Assembly (NCBI GenBank): GCA_033558025.1
Contig: JAUCEF010000007.1
Coordinates: 1-64,000 of the forward strand
Direction: 5' to 3'
DNA: 64,000 nt
From: Phytophthora sp. 'mugwort'
Lineage: Eukaryota; Oomycota; Peronosporomycetes; Peronosporales; Peronosporaceae
The position numbers and the translations under genes are program-made. Positions within the stretch are counted from its first letter, which is position 1; every line of letters starts with the position of its first letter. This document shows, in pieces, positions 1-9,640 of the stretch. The notes under the pieces are model-generated. The model was not told the origin of the DNA. It saw nothing but the letters and a program-made list of their open reading frames with translations, and did no database searches.

Positions 1-810
1 CCTAAACCCTAAACCCTAAACCCTAAACCCTAAACCCTAAACCCTAAACCCTAAACCCTAAACCCTAACCCTAAACCCTAAACCCTAAACCCTAAACCCT
101 AAACCCTAAACCCTAAACCCTAAACCCTAAACCCTAAACCCTAAACCCTAAACCCTAAACCCTAAACCCTAAACCCTAAACCCTAAACCCTAAACCCTAA
201 ACCCTAAACCCTAAACCCTAAACCCTAAACCCTAAACCCTAAACCCTAAACCCTAAACCCTAAACCCTAAACCCTAAACCCTAAACCCTAAACCCTAAAC
301 CCTAAACCCTAAACCCTAAACCCTAAACCCTAAACCCTAAACCCTAAACCCTAAACCCTAAACCCTAAACCCTAAACCCTAAACCCTAAACCCTAAACCC
401 TAAACCCTAAACCCTAAACCCTAAACCCTAAACCCTAAACCCTAAACCCTAAACCCTAAACCCTAAACCCTAAACCCTAAACCCTAAACCCTAAACCCTA
501 AACCCTAAACCCTAAACCCTAAACCCTAAACCCTAAACCCTAAACCCTAAACCCTAAACCCTAAACCCTAAACCCTAAACCCTAAACCCTAAACCCTAAA
601 CCCTAAACCCTAAACCCTAAACCCTAAACCCTAAACCCTAAACCCTAAACCCTAAACCCTAAACCCTAAACCCTAAACCCTAAACCCTAAACCCTAAACC
701 CTAAATAATAAACACTAAAACCCTAAACCCTAAACCCTAAACCCTAAACCCTAAACACTAAAACCCTAAACCCTAAACCCTAAACCCTAAACCCTAAACC
801 CTAAACCCTT
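1..810. repeat. Telomere, (CCCTAAA)n
   Basis: An almost perfect array of the heptamer CCCTAAA begins at base 1, so the window starts at a chromosome end and the G-rich TTTAGGG strand is the minus strand. One six-base variant (CCCTAA) lies near 65-72. Degenerate units (aaataataaacactaaaa and aaacactaaaa) lie near 703-720 and 750-765, at the inner end, as expected for older telomeric DNA. The array stops at CCCTTTGACACGG, the junction also seen at 4225-4237. This heptamer is typical of plants and oomycetes; the gene content argues for the latter. Confidence 0.97.
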
Positions 811-1250
811 TGACACGGTGGCGCGTCACAACCAGCATCCGTGATGTTGAAGATTCCCAGCGGGAAAATTCTACACGGTTAAAGATTCGCACTGCGAAGA
901 TTCCCAGCTGGATTCTCTGGGTACACAATTGGATTCTCTGGGTACACAACTGGATTTTCGGGGTACATTCACCCAACAAATCTAGTTTTAACCCACACCC
1001 ACTTCTCGAAGATTCAAGTGCACCCACGCACGCAAGTTGAAGATTCGAGAAACCAAGATGCATGAATCTTGCATGTGTAGTGAGTAGCTAGCAGTAGCAG
1101 AACAGCTTCAGCTGGACGCTCACTTCTCAATTTGCCGTCCACTGAAGAAGCCTAAGCGAAAGGACCACCGGAGAGGCCGACCTCCCGACCCTTTGGACAA
1201 CCAAATACAACTGTTTTTGTCGCGTCAAGCCTCAGTCTCAAGACACAAAC
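809..1250 (+). repeat. 5' module of the PLE, copy A (direct repeat of 4228-4670)
   Basis: This 442-bp block is nearly identical to 4228-4670; only scattered substitutions and one 1-base gap are visible. Both copies start directly after a CCCTAAACCC tract with TTTGACACGG and lose similarity after AGACACAAAC. Inside are three 21-bp tandem units (909-929, 930-950, 951-971; core GGATTCTCTGGGTACACAA, the third degenerate) and several GAAGATTC motifs. Small ORFs crossing it on both strands are not convincing. It is best read as the 5' untranslated/promoter region of the PLE, or else a subtelomeric repeat the PLE landed in. Confidence 0.75.
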
Positions 1251-1316
1251 CGATCGCCACCGCTTCGCGCTGCCTCGCGTTTGCACTCACTCCGGCTTCG
1301 CCTTCGTTTGTGTCAC

Positions 1317-1334
1317 AACCCTAAACCCTAAACC
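1317..1334. repeat. Short interstitial telomeric tract before ORF1
   Basis: AACCCTAAACCCTAAACC, about 2.5 telomeric units in the same orientation as the terminal telomere, lies 23 bp upstream of the ORF1 start codon. It separates a 66-bp stretch unique to copy A (1251-1316) from the coding part. It may mark an internal junction of two successive telomeric insertions, or be part of the element itself. Confidence 0.8.
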
Positions 1335-1357
1335 AACCAACACGAAGACAATTAAGG

Positions 1358-2296
1358 ATGGACTCGCAAGCATCGCTCGCTAGAAGCCCGCCGCAATTTA
1401 CCAAGGACCTCCTGTCGACCGCTATCGCAGAGTACAAGGCCCTCTTGAAGCAAATCGCCTCCAAGAAACGTGCCATCGACAAGCTCGAGCACGTCACGCC
1501 CAAGTCGATTCAACACAAGATCGACCTCAAGATCCCTCCGATCGTTCAAGACTCTTGTCCGACGGAGGCAACGGAGCTACAGCGACGCTTCAACACCGCC
1601 ATTGAGACCTCGCAAGCCTCAATGCGCCAAGTGATTATTGAAACTGCCAAGACCGAGCTAGAGCTGCTGCTCGAGACTCGTAGCAGGTTCAAAATCACTT
1701 GTGGGAGCAAGATCCACGATTACTTCGAGGCAGTTTTCGTGCAAGCGCGTCAATTAGTTGGTGCAGATGCCTCTCTGGCATTCGCGCCGGTGCTACCGGA
1801 CGAATCCCCGGCATTACTGCATGCAATAATCGGCGACTTGAACCTCTCAGTCGGATTCCTAAACAACACGCTTGACAGGATCGACTACGAGGACTTGTTG
1901 GCAACTACTCTTCGAGAGCAGCGCCAAGCTGAACGTCAAGCCCAACGAGCTTCGGCAGACGCTATGGAACTCGAGACTTCAAATGAAGTTCTCGTTGCTG
2001 CTCTTGTGAAACAAGAGGTTGCAAAGAAGACAAGCTCGCTCAACAAGGAGATCAACCAACTTCGTGCGGCGTTAAACGCCAGCGCCAACCGATCTGGAGC
2101 GCGGGATGGCGCGAAGCCGAAAAAAACGCTTCAAGCGACCAAGCAAACGTCGCAACAACCAGGTCGAGGCGGTGGAGAAAGAGCCCGAGGACAACGGCCC
2201 GGAAGAAACTCCAACAACTCCACCAAAAACAGCAGCGGAAAACAGCAAGGCAAGCCAAACGCGAAGCCAAGATCCCAGCGGAAGTCCGGCAATTAA
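1358..2296 (+). CDS. PLE ORF1, putative nucleic-acid-binding/coiled-coil protein
   Basis: A 312-residue ORF starting at ATG 1358, just downstream of the short telomeric tract. The N-terminal two thirds is helical and charged with likely coiled coil (residues ~20-50, ~70-110 and ~180-235, rich in E, K, Q, L). The last ~70 residues are very basic and low in complexity (R, G, K, S, N, Q), including an RGGGERARGQRPGR segment, consistent with RNA binding. I recognise no named domain. By position it is the ORF1/gag-like partner of the RT that follows. The RT frame is already open from about 2122, so ORF1 and the RT overlap in the -1 frame. A run of seven A's at 2120-2126 lies at the start of the overlap. 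Confidence 0.7.
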   Translation: MDSQASLARSPPQFTKDLLSTAIAEYKALLKQIASKKRAIDKLEHVTPKSIQHKIDLKIPPIVQDSCPTEATELQRRFNTAIETSQASMRQVIIETAKTELELLLETRSRFKITCGSKIHDYFEAVFVQARQLVGADASLAFAPVLPDESPALLHAIIGDLNLSVGFLNNTLDRIDYEDLLATTLREQRQAERQAQRASADAMELETSNEVLVAALVKQEVAKKTSSLNKEINQLRAALNASANRSGARDGAKPKKTLQATKQTSQQPGRGGGERARGQRPGRNSNNSTKNSSGKQQGKPNAKPRSQRKSGN

Positions 2297-2298
2297 GG

Positions 2299-4216
2299 AA
2301 CGAACTCCAATTCCATCCCGACCGCCCGACATTCAAGAACGCTCTTGCTATCTTCGCGCTCCGGAACGTTCAAGAAGTGGACAACGAAATCTCGAATCTC
2401 GCCTTCCACGACCTGATGTCTCCACCTGCTGATTTACCTGCCACCCTCAAGCGACTGCTAGGACTGAACCTCAATTTCTGTCCCACACCGCGCCGACTCT
2501 CGACTACCGATCTCCTTGAACGGCTACCAGACTTTGTTCGATCGCTTCGACTCCGGTACCTATTCCGGAAGAACGACAACAAAGCGTTCACGAAGAGCTC
2601 AATCTACGTGAAGAACGAAGCGTTTCAGCCACCACCATGTCCCCCTGCGATTGAAGCAACACTTCAGACCATCGAGCAACGTCTTCAAGTTACAACATTG
2701 GTCTCGAAGCGACACTTCAACATGACCAAGACCCAACGGGACTTGCTCAAGACCCTGATGTTCCGGCACGATCTCAAGGTTCTGCTGACCGACAAAAACC
2801 TCGGCCCAGCAGTCATGACATCAACCCAATACGTCGACTTCTGCCTTGATCATCTCCAAGACACTACGACGTACCGGAACATCCAAGCGCCCCCAGATGC
2901 CATCCTGAGACTGCTGAAGAGTACCGTCAGGAAGTACTACGAACGCATGTTTCAGCGATACGGCTACGATGTGGACTGGAAGGATACGGCGATCATCACC
3001 CACAAGATTGACGCAAGATCACTGAATGTGTTCTACGCACTAGCGAAGATACACAAGCCTCAGTTAGCACCGAGACCAATCGTCTCAAACGCTAATGGAG
3101 TGCTCCTCGGACTCTCCAAGTGGCTCGACTACCAACTCCAGCCATTGTTGAAAGCCTCTGCGTCATATCTCAAGAACTCGGATCAGCTCCTGACCGATCT
3201 CGCCGCCCTCCAAGTCACGCCGCAAGATCAGATCCTCACGTTCGATGTCGTTGCGCTATACACGAGTATACCGATCGACTGCGCGCTCGATACGTTTGCA
3301 AGGATCCTCAACGATCATCGATGGAAGACTGCCATCCTGGAAGGACTACACCTCATTCTGAGGTTCAACTATTTCCAGTTCGGCGAGCACGATGTGGCAC
3401 CAAATCACAGGTACCGCAATGGGTACCCCGGTTGCACCAGCTTTTGCCTCACTCTACCTTGCGCACTTTGATAGCCAGCTGACACCAGAGTTCCAAGAAT
3501 CCCTCGTGTACTTCCGTCGATACATCGATGATGGATTGATCATCTGGCGCCCAAGAACGGAAGATCCTTTTGCACTCCAAAGGTTCTTCGCCAAGTTCAC
3601 GCGTCTGTCAAGACTCAAGTTCACACACGAACAGAGTCTGACCGAAGCGCCGTTTCTCGATCTCTGGATCGCCAAGACCGAAAACGGACTTCGAACCAAG
3701 ACGCACCAAAAAGCGCTAAATCTGTACCTCTACCTTCCAGCTGCCAGCGCACATCCGCCTGGCGTGCTCAAAGGGTTGATCTACGGGCTCGTGAAGAAGT
3801 ACACAATGCAGAACCCAGACGCGAACGACTTCAAGTCGGTCGTTAATCTGCTTCTGCAACGACTGCAAAGTCGTGGCTATCGAGCCACCAAACTGCTACC
3901 AATCTTCCGAGCTGCGCTGGAGGAAACAAGAGCACCAAGGCCGCGGACATCCAAGGTCTTCTTTAAAGTTCCCTACGATCCGAATGGACCGTCCGGCGCG
4001 GAACTGAAGAGAATCCTTGACGTCCAAGCACTCGAAACCGAAACAAAGAAATTCGGGATCGACCAAGTCAGCCTGTGCTATCTGAAGCCTCCGACTCTCA
4101 AGCGCAAGCTGTGCCCAACAAGACTACCACCGACATTCTCCCCGTCTCCTGCAGACCGCCTCGCACTTCGATCAAGAAAGCGAAAGCGATCGGTCTGTAC
4201 AGAGGACGGGGGGTAA
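2299..4216 (+). pseudogene. PLE reverse transcriptase, no GIY-YIG endonuclease, one frameshift
   Basis: RT of the Penelope/telomerase-like clade, which copies its own RNA onto a DNA end. Frame 1 is open from about 2122, overlapping ORF1, to 3471. Sense coding runs to ~3390 and continues in frame 2 from 3392 (ATGTGGCACCAA...) to 4216. Motifs in order: TDKNLGPAVM (~2790), ALAKIHKP and PRPIVSNANG (~3040-3100), catalytic FDVVALYTSIP (~3240), QITGTAMGTPVAP (~3400-3440), catalytic RYIDDG (~3515), FLDLWI (~3655), and HPPGVLKGLIYG (~3750). The C-terminus ends in a basic RSRKRKRS tail with no GIY-YIG, Zn-finger or other nuclease motif. The single shift at ~3386-3392, between FQFGEH and the next motif, looks like one extra base. 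It is a decay mutation, an assembly error or, less likely, recoding. The stop codon TAA at 4214-4216 is the first three bases of the telomeric repeat. Confidence 0.85.
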
Positions 4217-4227
4217 ACCCTAAACCC
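4214..4227. repeat. Telomeric tract at the PLE 3' end
   Basis: TAAACCCTAAACCC directly follows the last RT codon (GGG) and is followed directly by copy B of the 5' module. Orientation matches the terminal telomere. This is the expected scar of an RNA 3' end in CCCTAAA annealing to an exposed G-strand overhang. Confidence 0.85.
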
Positions 4228-4670
4228 TTTGACACGGTGGCGCGTCACAACCAGCATCCGTAATGTTGAAGATTCTCAGCGGGAAAATTCTACACGGTTG
4301 AAGATTCGCACTGCGAAAATTCCCAGCTGGATTCTCTGGGTACACAATTGGATTCTCTGGGTACACAACTGGATTTTCGGGGTACATTCACCCAACAAAT
4401 CTAGTTTTAACCCACACGCACTTCTCGAAGATTCAAGTGCACCCACGCACGCAAGTTGAAGATTCGAGAAACGCAAGATGCATGAATTTTGCATGTGTAG
4501 TGAGTAGCTAGCAGTAGCAGAACAGCTTCAGCTGGACGCTCACTTCTCAATTTGCCGTCCACTGAAGAAGCCCAAGCGATAGGACCACCGGATAGGCCGA
4601 CCTCCCGACCCTTTGGACAACTAAATACAACTGTTTTTGTCGCGTCAAGCCTCAGTCTCAAGACACAAAC
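4228..4670 (+). repeat. PLE 5' module, copy B (truncated second unit)
   Basis: Direct repeat of 809-1250, with the same junction (CCCTTTGACACGG) and the same three 21-bp tandem units (4328-4390). After AGACACAAAC at 4670 it switches to unrelated GATCGG-rich sequence, so no ORF1 follows. This fits an older PLE unit whose 3' part was lost before the newer one joined distally. The alternative is a generic subtelomeric repeat. Confidence 0.75.
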
Positions 4671-6267
4671 TGACAGATCGGTATACACATTCTAACATAA
4701 ACGATCTGGGAGATCGGGCCGATCGGTGTTCGCAGATCGACAAACATGTCTGACATCCGCGACTTGGCAGATCGGGATTCGGTCAGCAATCATCCTCGGG
4801 GATGGACAAGTATGAAGACGGTACGTTTGAGTGGTTGAAGCAGGGCAAGATTCATGAGATGCAGGTGGTACGAGATAGGGTTCAAGATGGGAGGATAGGA
4901 CAAGAAAAGGATAAACAAAAATCAGACTCGAATTTGCATTGGACGCTTGGTTGGATTTCAAATACACATATCGACGGAAGATATGGCCTGTACGAAGCTT
5001 ATGGCCTATACTACTCTTGTCACATCTTCCCGGTCGTTCACTATGGAAAGTATTTAACCAATCGCAGTCGGACTACACTTTTATGCGTCGAAGTAGAGGC
5101 TTTCATCTTTCTTATATTTGGGTTCAATGTGCTAATACTGCACATGGTAAGAATTGGTGTTTATCATTGTTTTTTACTTCATGTTCTAATTCCCAATTAG
5201 CATTAAATTTGGTTCAGGTAAAAAGCTGTTTATATTTTTCATTTGAAGGCAGTACCGAACAGAATAATTGAATCAAATGAGGTTTCATAATATCCAAAAG
5301 GAACGATTTTAAATTTAGATGCGATATTACTGTGAAATAATACTAAATATTTTGAAGGTTATTTGTATTGTGTATGAGTATATGTAATGAATGACCCGAT
5401 TTAGCACCGGTACGAGTATCCGAGTATCGCCGAGATCGACTAATAAATCAGTTTGTCATAGTCTTTACAACTTCGACGAGCTATAAATAGTATATTTTTA
5501 ATTTTAAAGGAGGTCAGTTTTGATTGGCGCCTATTCGTCAAAATAACGATAATTAATAACCAATCACGATGATAGGCCATAACAAGCGTCCTTTGTAGTC
5601 TGCGCTTGCACTGAGATTTTGTATGGGATCGCGTTTCTGTCCACAGGCCACATCTTCCGTCGATATGTGTACCACATGAAGGGAACTACATTGGTCCACC
5701 AAGGTGCCAACTATCCCAGCAGGTAGATCAAGTGTCGTAGTGCGAAGATCGGATCATATCTTGGTCGATTTCCCCCCACGCGAGCGAGCTTCTGCTCAAG
5801 CGCATACCTCGATCGATCGGCATCTAGTGCAGGCCGACGATCGTTCGACTCTCAACTCGCAAAATCCCGCTAAATCAAGCGACAAGCAGCTCAAGAAAAG
5901 GGAAAGAACAACACCACACGGCAACCTCGGCCTCGGATCAAGTCCAGGCAATCGATCGAAAGTCGACTATCCCCGATCGGAACGAATAACGGCAGAAGAG
6001 CGAAGACTTCCGCGCTGCCTTACATCCCTACATCCCGCCAAGACGTTCAAGACTTTACATCGCTGCATCCCTTGGAGTTCCGAGAGAGCAGATTCAGCCC
6101 ACCGCAGTACGCAAAGCGATACCAAGTTCAGCAAAAAACAGATCCTAGGGGTACCTCCTCCGTTAGTCGGTGTCTGGTCGCATGGGAGCGGATCTGGTCC
6201 TAATCATATTTTAATTAATCCCGCTAGAAAAGAAAGACTCTCCGTGCAGGTGTCTTTTTCGCAGTGT
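4671..6267. other. No recognisable gene; GATC-rich flanks around an AT-rich core
   Basis: 4671-4800 and about 5735-5980 are dense in GATC/CGATCG-type palindromes (CAGATCGG, CGATCTGGGAGATCGG, CGATCGATCGG, CCGATCGG). The stretch between (~5000-5650) is AT-rich. ORFs here (4802-5200; a 195-codon frame at 5704-6291 without an ATG start) show no domain and read through repeats, so I do not call genes. Confidence 0.5.
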
Positions 6268-6300
6268 TTAGGGTTTAGGGTTTGGGTTTAGGGTTTAGTA
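6268..6300. repeat. Inverted interstitial telomeric tract (TTTAGGG)
   Basis: Two TTTAGGG units, a six-base TTTGGG, another TTTAGGG and TTTAG, in the opposite orientation to the terminal telomere. It ends exactly where the truncated minus-strand RT fragment (6301-6692) begins. This is a relic of a former chromosome end, an end-to-end join, or telomeric DNA used in break repair. Confidence 0.85.
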
Positions 6301-6692
6301 TACGTGTCCGAAGTTTTCACCTCGGCGTTGTAATCAGCGCTGACGCATACTTTTGCTTTGTCGATCTTGCTTTGGTCATGGTCATGGAAACAGCGCCGGC
6401 AACGGTACCGAAGATGAGGCCAAGGACGTTTTTGCGTGAGTTCCAGGACGGGAAGTTTCCTCAATGATAGCCGCGTGGACCGAGACGGTCGTCATTGCGT
6501 GCCGGAGCGACTGCTCGGCATCGGCGCAGTTAGGACCGGTGTCGCTGCAATGTTGATATGGTCGTCCACCCAATAGTAGTTGAAGAGACCGGTGGGTCTG
6601 TAATAATTCACAGCTTGTCCTTGAAGAAAAGCGATGGCGCCTCCACCCACTCCGTAGCTGGTTGGTGATCCAGACCAGCCGAAGGCAGCCGC
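6301..6692 (-). pseudogene. 3' half of an RT gene with a WVDDH active site, split by the copia element
   Basis: Read leftward from 6692, the minus strand encodes AAFGWSGSPTSYG, GGGAIAFLQ, then YYWVDDHINIA, and further on a segment with VLGLIFGTVAG. The FGWSGSP motif, a glycine-rich turn and a VDD motif are RT palm features of a family I associate with oomycete retroelements, possibly DIRS-like. The 5' half is at 10379-10610, on the far side of the copia insertion. The reading frame shifts near 6540 and is cut at 6301 by the inverted telomeric tract, so this is a dead gene. Confidence 0.6.
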
Positions 6693-6856
6693 TGTTGGAT
6701 GGGAGGTACACCGGCAGCTGCGACCGTGGGATCAGAAGTGTGTGGCTCTGGAGAGCCCGTAGATATTCTACTAGAAGCTGGTAAGATCCTCAATTCACTC
6801 TCTCTTTTGCATCGTAACCTCATAGCGCGTGGTGGTCTGCCGACCCCATTCTAACA
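6693..6856 (+). repeat. copia 5' LTR
   Basis: 164 bp, TGTTGGATGGGAGG...CCATTCTAACA. It differs from the 3' LTR by scattered substitutions and small indels visible by eye, so the insertion is not recent. Confidence 0.85.
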
Positions 6857-6860
6857 GGTT

Positions 6861-8040
6861 ATGAGCCCAATGAACGCCACAACTGACGAGACTGCTCGCG
6901 CCGATGACAACGCACCGGCACCAGCACCCGTTACCAGTCGCGAAAGGATTGGTATGGTAAGCGAAGCGAAGCTAACGAGACGGCACCAGCTGTTGCTCGA
7001 GAAAGAGGCGACGGCAACAACCCAGACGCCAAAACCATCGGTGGCTAAGACAAGGGTGTTGACAACCAGCCGGAGCTGTTGACGCTGATGCGCGGTCTTG
7101 CCGGGCGGCTAGAGCGGCTGGAGGAATCGCACACCAAGTTAGAGAAGATGCTCGAGGAGGACAAAAACAAGCGCGAGCTCAAGGTTGACCCGCTCATGAC
7201 GCCGCCCATGAACACGAGTCTCTTCGCTTCGGGACTCGGTTGTGGTGCGCCCTGCACATTGACTCATTGGCTGGATCTCCAAGAACACCGTTCACAACGA
7301 CGCCACCAAGACCGGAGGCGCACCACCAATACTTTGGTATACAGCAGCCTGGATATGGCATGCCGCTCTCTCGTCTGCAGCGGATGTACGCAGCAGCCCA
7401 GGGAGAACAACCGCATGCGCCGCCAGCTCGGCGCCAAGATGCTCACGCGCCGCCTGGCTCTGCACACCAGAACCAGCCCGGTGTACGGTAACAGAAGAAG
7501 CTGACCATTGCTCATTTGACGGCAAGAAGCTCTACGTCGGCCTGGGGTCTGGTTTCCTGGAGTGGGGAAGACGTTTCGAGAGACATGTGGCACTAGCGCA
7601 ATCCGCCTGCGGTTTCCTGTGGCCTGAAGACGTCAAGGTTGACTTGCTTGGGAACTGCCTTGCTGGCACTGCAGAGGGGTACAACAACAAGCACGTAGAA
7701 GCGTGGTGGGGGCAGATGCTGACGCTGCAGTACGTGATGGAGAGGATGTTGGAAACATTGAGACATAACATCGGCTCAGGCTATGAAGCTGTTTACGGCG
7801 CCGAAAAAAGGCAAACGGACGTGGGCCGAGCACTAGCGGACCTGCGCACGGTGTTGGTGGCCAAGGTGGATGGGACCAGAGTCGACTATCTGCAGCAGGC
7901 AGAAGAACTCGCGCACTTCACAATCGTGGGAACTGGAGGCAAAGCGCAAGGGTCTTGGAAAGGAAGTGGTTAGCGCAGTAGGTGAGCGTCACCGCTAGAC
8001 ACGACGCTGCCATGAGTATAATCAAGTCGGACATCTGCGA
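6861..8040 (+). pseudogene. copia gag, fragmented
   Basis: Starts near ATG 6861, four bases past the 5' LTR. Reading frames switch at ~7080, ~7250 and ~7500. The best gag block is 7587-7973 (FLWPEDVKVDLL, AWWGQMLTLQYVM...), typical of the copia UBN2-like gag. At ~8005-8045 a zinc knuckle reads CHEYNQVGHLRALC, where the second cysteine of the CX2CX4HX4C knuckle is replaced by tyrosine. Non-functional. Confidence 0.65.
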
Positions 8041-8045
8041 GCATT

Positions 8046-9640
8046 GTGTCCGAATCTCAAGAGCGGATAAAGGCGGACATACCTTGGCGTGAACGAAGCA
8101 ACGATAGAGCCAGGAAAGTATGGATCCTGGATTGCGGGTCCAGTCGCCATCTGGTCAACGACGCGTCGTGGCTGGACGAGGTGGAGCCGTACATCGACTC
8201 GTGCCTGCAGCCGAACGGAGACCTGCTGGACATTAGCAAGAAGGGCACGCTGACTTTTTCGGTTAAGGCGTGTGGTGTGGAACAGACGGTGAAGCTCACG
8301 GATGTGTACTATGCCAAGAATGTGGTGCACAATCTAATCTCGTACGGGACACTGAACAAGAAGGGATACGCGCTGACCCACAAGGACGGACGACGAGTCG
8401 TGGCTGCCAAGAATGGGGGCGTGTAGTGTTCGACGTGGACTTGCAGAAGAACGTGCTGGTGGTGTGCGGAAGTGTCGCGAAGAAACACAAGCCCCCGTCT
8501 AAAGTGATCATGGCAGTTTTGGAGGCGGAGGTGAACGGTGGTGATGAGATGGCCGCGGACGTCAGAAAGGAACGCTGGTCGAGTTTCATAGGCGGCTTGG
8601 GCACCTGAACTACGACGCCGTGGAACGGCTGGTTCGTGACCCGAGCTCTGGCATCGCTCTCACCGATCACAAGCACGTGAACTGTCTTACCTGCGCGGAA
8701 GGCAAGCAGTCGAAGAATCGGCAGTCGAAAAGAGACAGTGGGGATCACTCGCCCATTGACTGTATCGGCGGCGTGATCTGTTCAGACCTCAAGGGCCCTA
8801 TGACTCCAAAAGACAGACTGAACAACAGATACATGATCAATTTTGTGGATCACAAGCGCAACTATTGTCGGGTGTTTTTGGCTCGCACGAAAGATGCTGC
8901 GGCGAAGCAATTCGAGCATTTCCTGACCTTCTTTCGAGAAGAGGTTTGACTGCAAGATCCACGTGTTGCGCACAGACTCCGGAGGCGAGTACGAGAACGT
9001 AGACCTCTTCTTCAAGCGCACGGGCGTCGCCCGGCAGCGCAGCGAGGCACGTAACCAAGCGAATAACGGAAAGGCCAAGCGAATGCATCAAACCATCGTG
9101 AACATGGCGAGGTGATGATATTCGCGTGCGGATTACCACTTTGGTGCGACGCGGTCCAGTACGCCGCGTATATACTGAACAGGTCGCCGACAAACTCGAA
9201 CGCCAGTCGCGCATCGCCACTCAAGGTTCTGACGAAGCAAACTCCGCCGCTGGGCGAGATCGTTGTCTTTGGATCGCCGTGTACGGTTTACCGTGACCGG
9301 AGGAACAAGAACTTCTCGCAGCGGGCTCAGCAGGGTATGACCGTCCGCATCGGCGAGGAAACAAAAGGGTGTAGGGTGTACCTGCCCAAGGACAAGGTGG
9401 CGGTCACGACACAGCACGTGAAAAACATCGAGACGTTAGGCAAGACTCAGAACGAACAGGTGCAACGGCTTTACCTAGAAGACGAGGAGGCTGAGGCTGA
9501 AGAGGAGCCAAATAAATGCTGCGGATCTTGGAGCGGCAGGTGCAGGAGCCGCCCAAAATGCGCGTGGCGCGAGCAGCTGGACCAAGAATCACAAGGCAAC
9601 CCGGCGCACGCATGCACCGACCAGCGCGGACTGGAAGTTG
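8046..9640 (+). pseudogene. copia protease-integrase region, fragmented
   Basis: The aspartic protease reads WILDCGSSRHLV at ~8128 (family consensus D-S/T-G/A, here DCG). It is followed by a GAG-pre-integrase segment (NLISYGTLNKKGYAL). The integrase zinc-binding part has NCLTCAEGK (~8680). The core has CSDLKGP and LRTDSGGEYEN, but the third catalytic position reads NNGKAKRM where NGxxER is expected, so the catalytic Glu is Lys. Stops at ~8424 and ~8947 and a frameshift near 9110 break it. The 9112-9750 block carries the integrase C-terminal region (VVFGSPCTVYRD...). Confidence 0.75.

Larger units (their letters stand above)
809..4227 (+). mobile_element. Telomere-attached Penelope-like element (PLE), endonuclease-deficient type
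   Basis: The unit consists of a 442-bp 5' module, a short telomeric tract, ORF1, a reverse transcriptase (RT) and a terminal telomeric tract. The RT has PLE hallmarks: TDKNLGPAVM, PRPIVSNANG, FDVVALYTSIP, QITGTAMGTPVAP, RYIDDG, FLDLWI. After the RT the protein ends without a GIY-YIG domain. The sense strand points away from the chromosome end and the 3' end is CCCTAAA. This is the geometry expected if the G-rich 3' overhang primes reverse transcription of an RNA ending in CCCTAAA. The organisation resembles the telomere-associated Athena/Coprina class described in rotifers, fungi, plants and stramenopiles. Whether this copy is active is doubtful because the RT frame is broken once. Confidence 0.85.

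Noticed and set aside
1..810. CRISPR-like regular repeat
   Set aside because: It is a telomeric heptamer array without spacers, in a eukaryotic genome.
810..1063. Overlapping ORFs on both strands in the 5' module (also at 4229-4494)
   Set aside because: They lie over 21-bp tandem repeats and GAAGATTC motifs, encode repetitive peptides and occur identically in the second copy; no domain.
809..1250. Possible hammerhead ribozyme in the PLE 5' module, as reported for other PLEs
   Set aside because: GTGATG...GGGAAA is present but the CTGANGA core is not, on either strand.
5704..6291. 195-codon plus-strand ORF
   Set aside because: No ATG start, passes through GATC-rich repeats and ends in telomeric DNA; composition is not protein-like.
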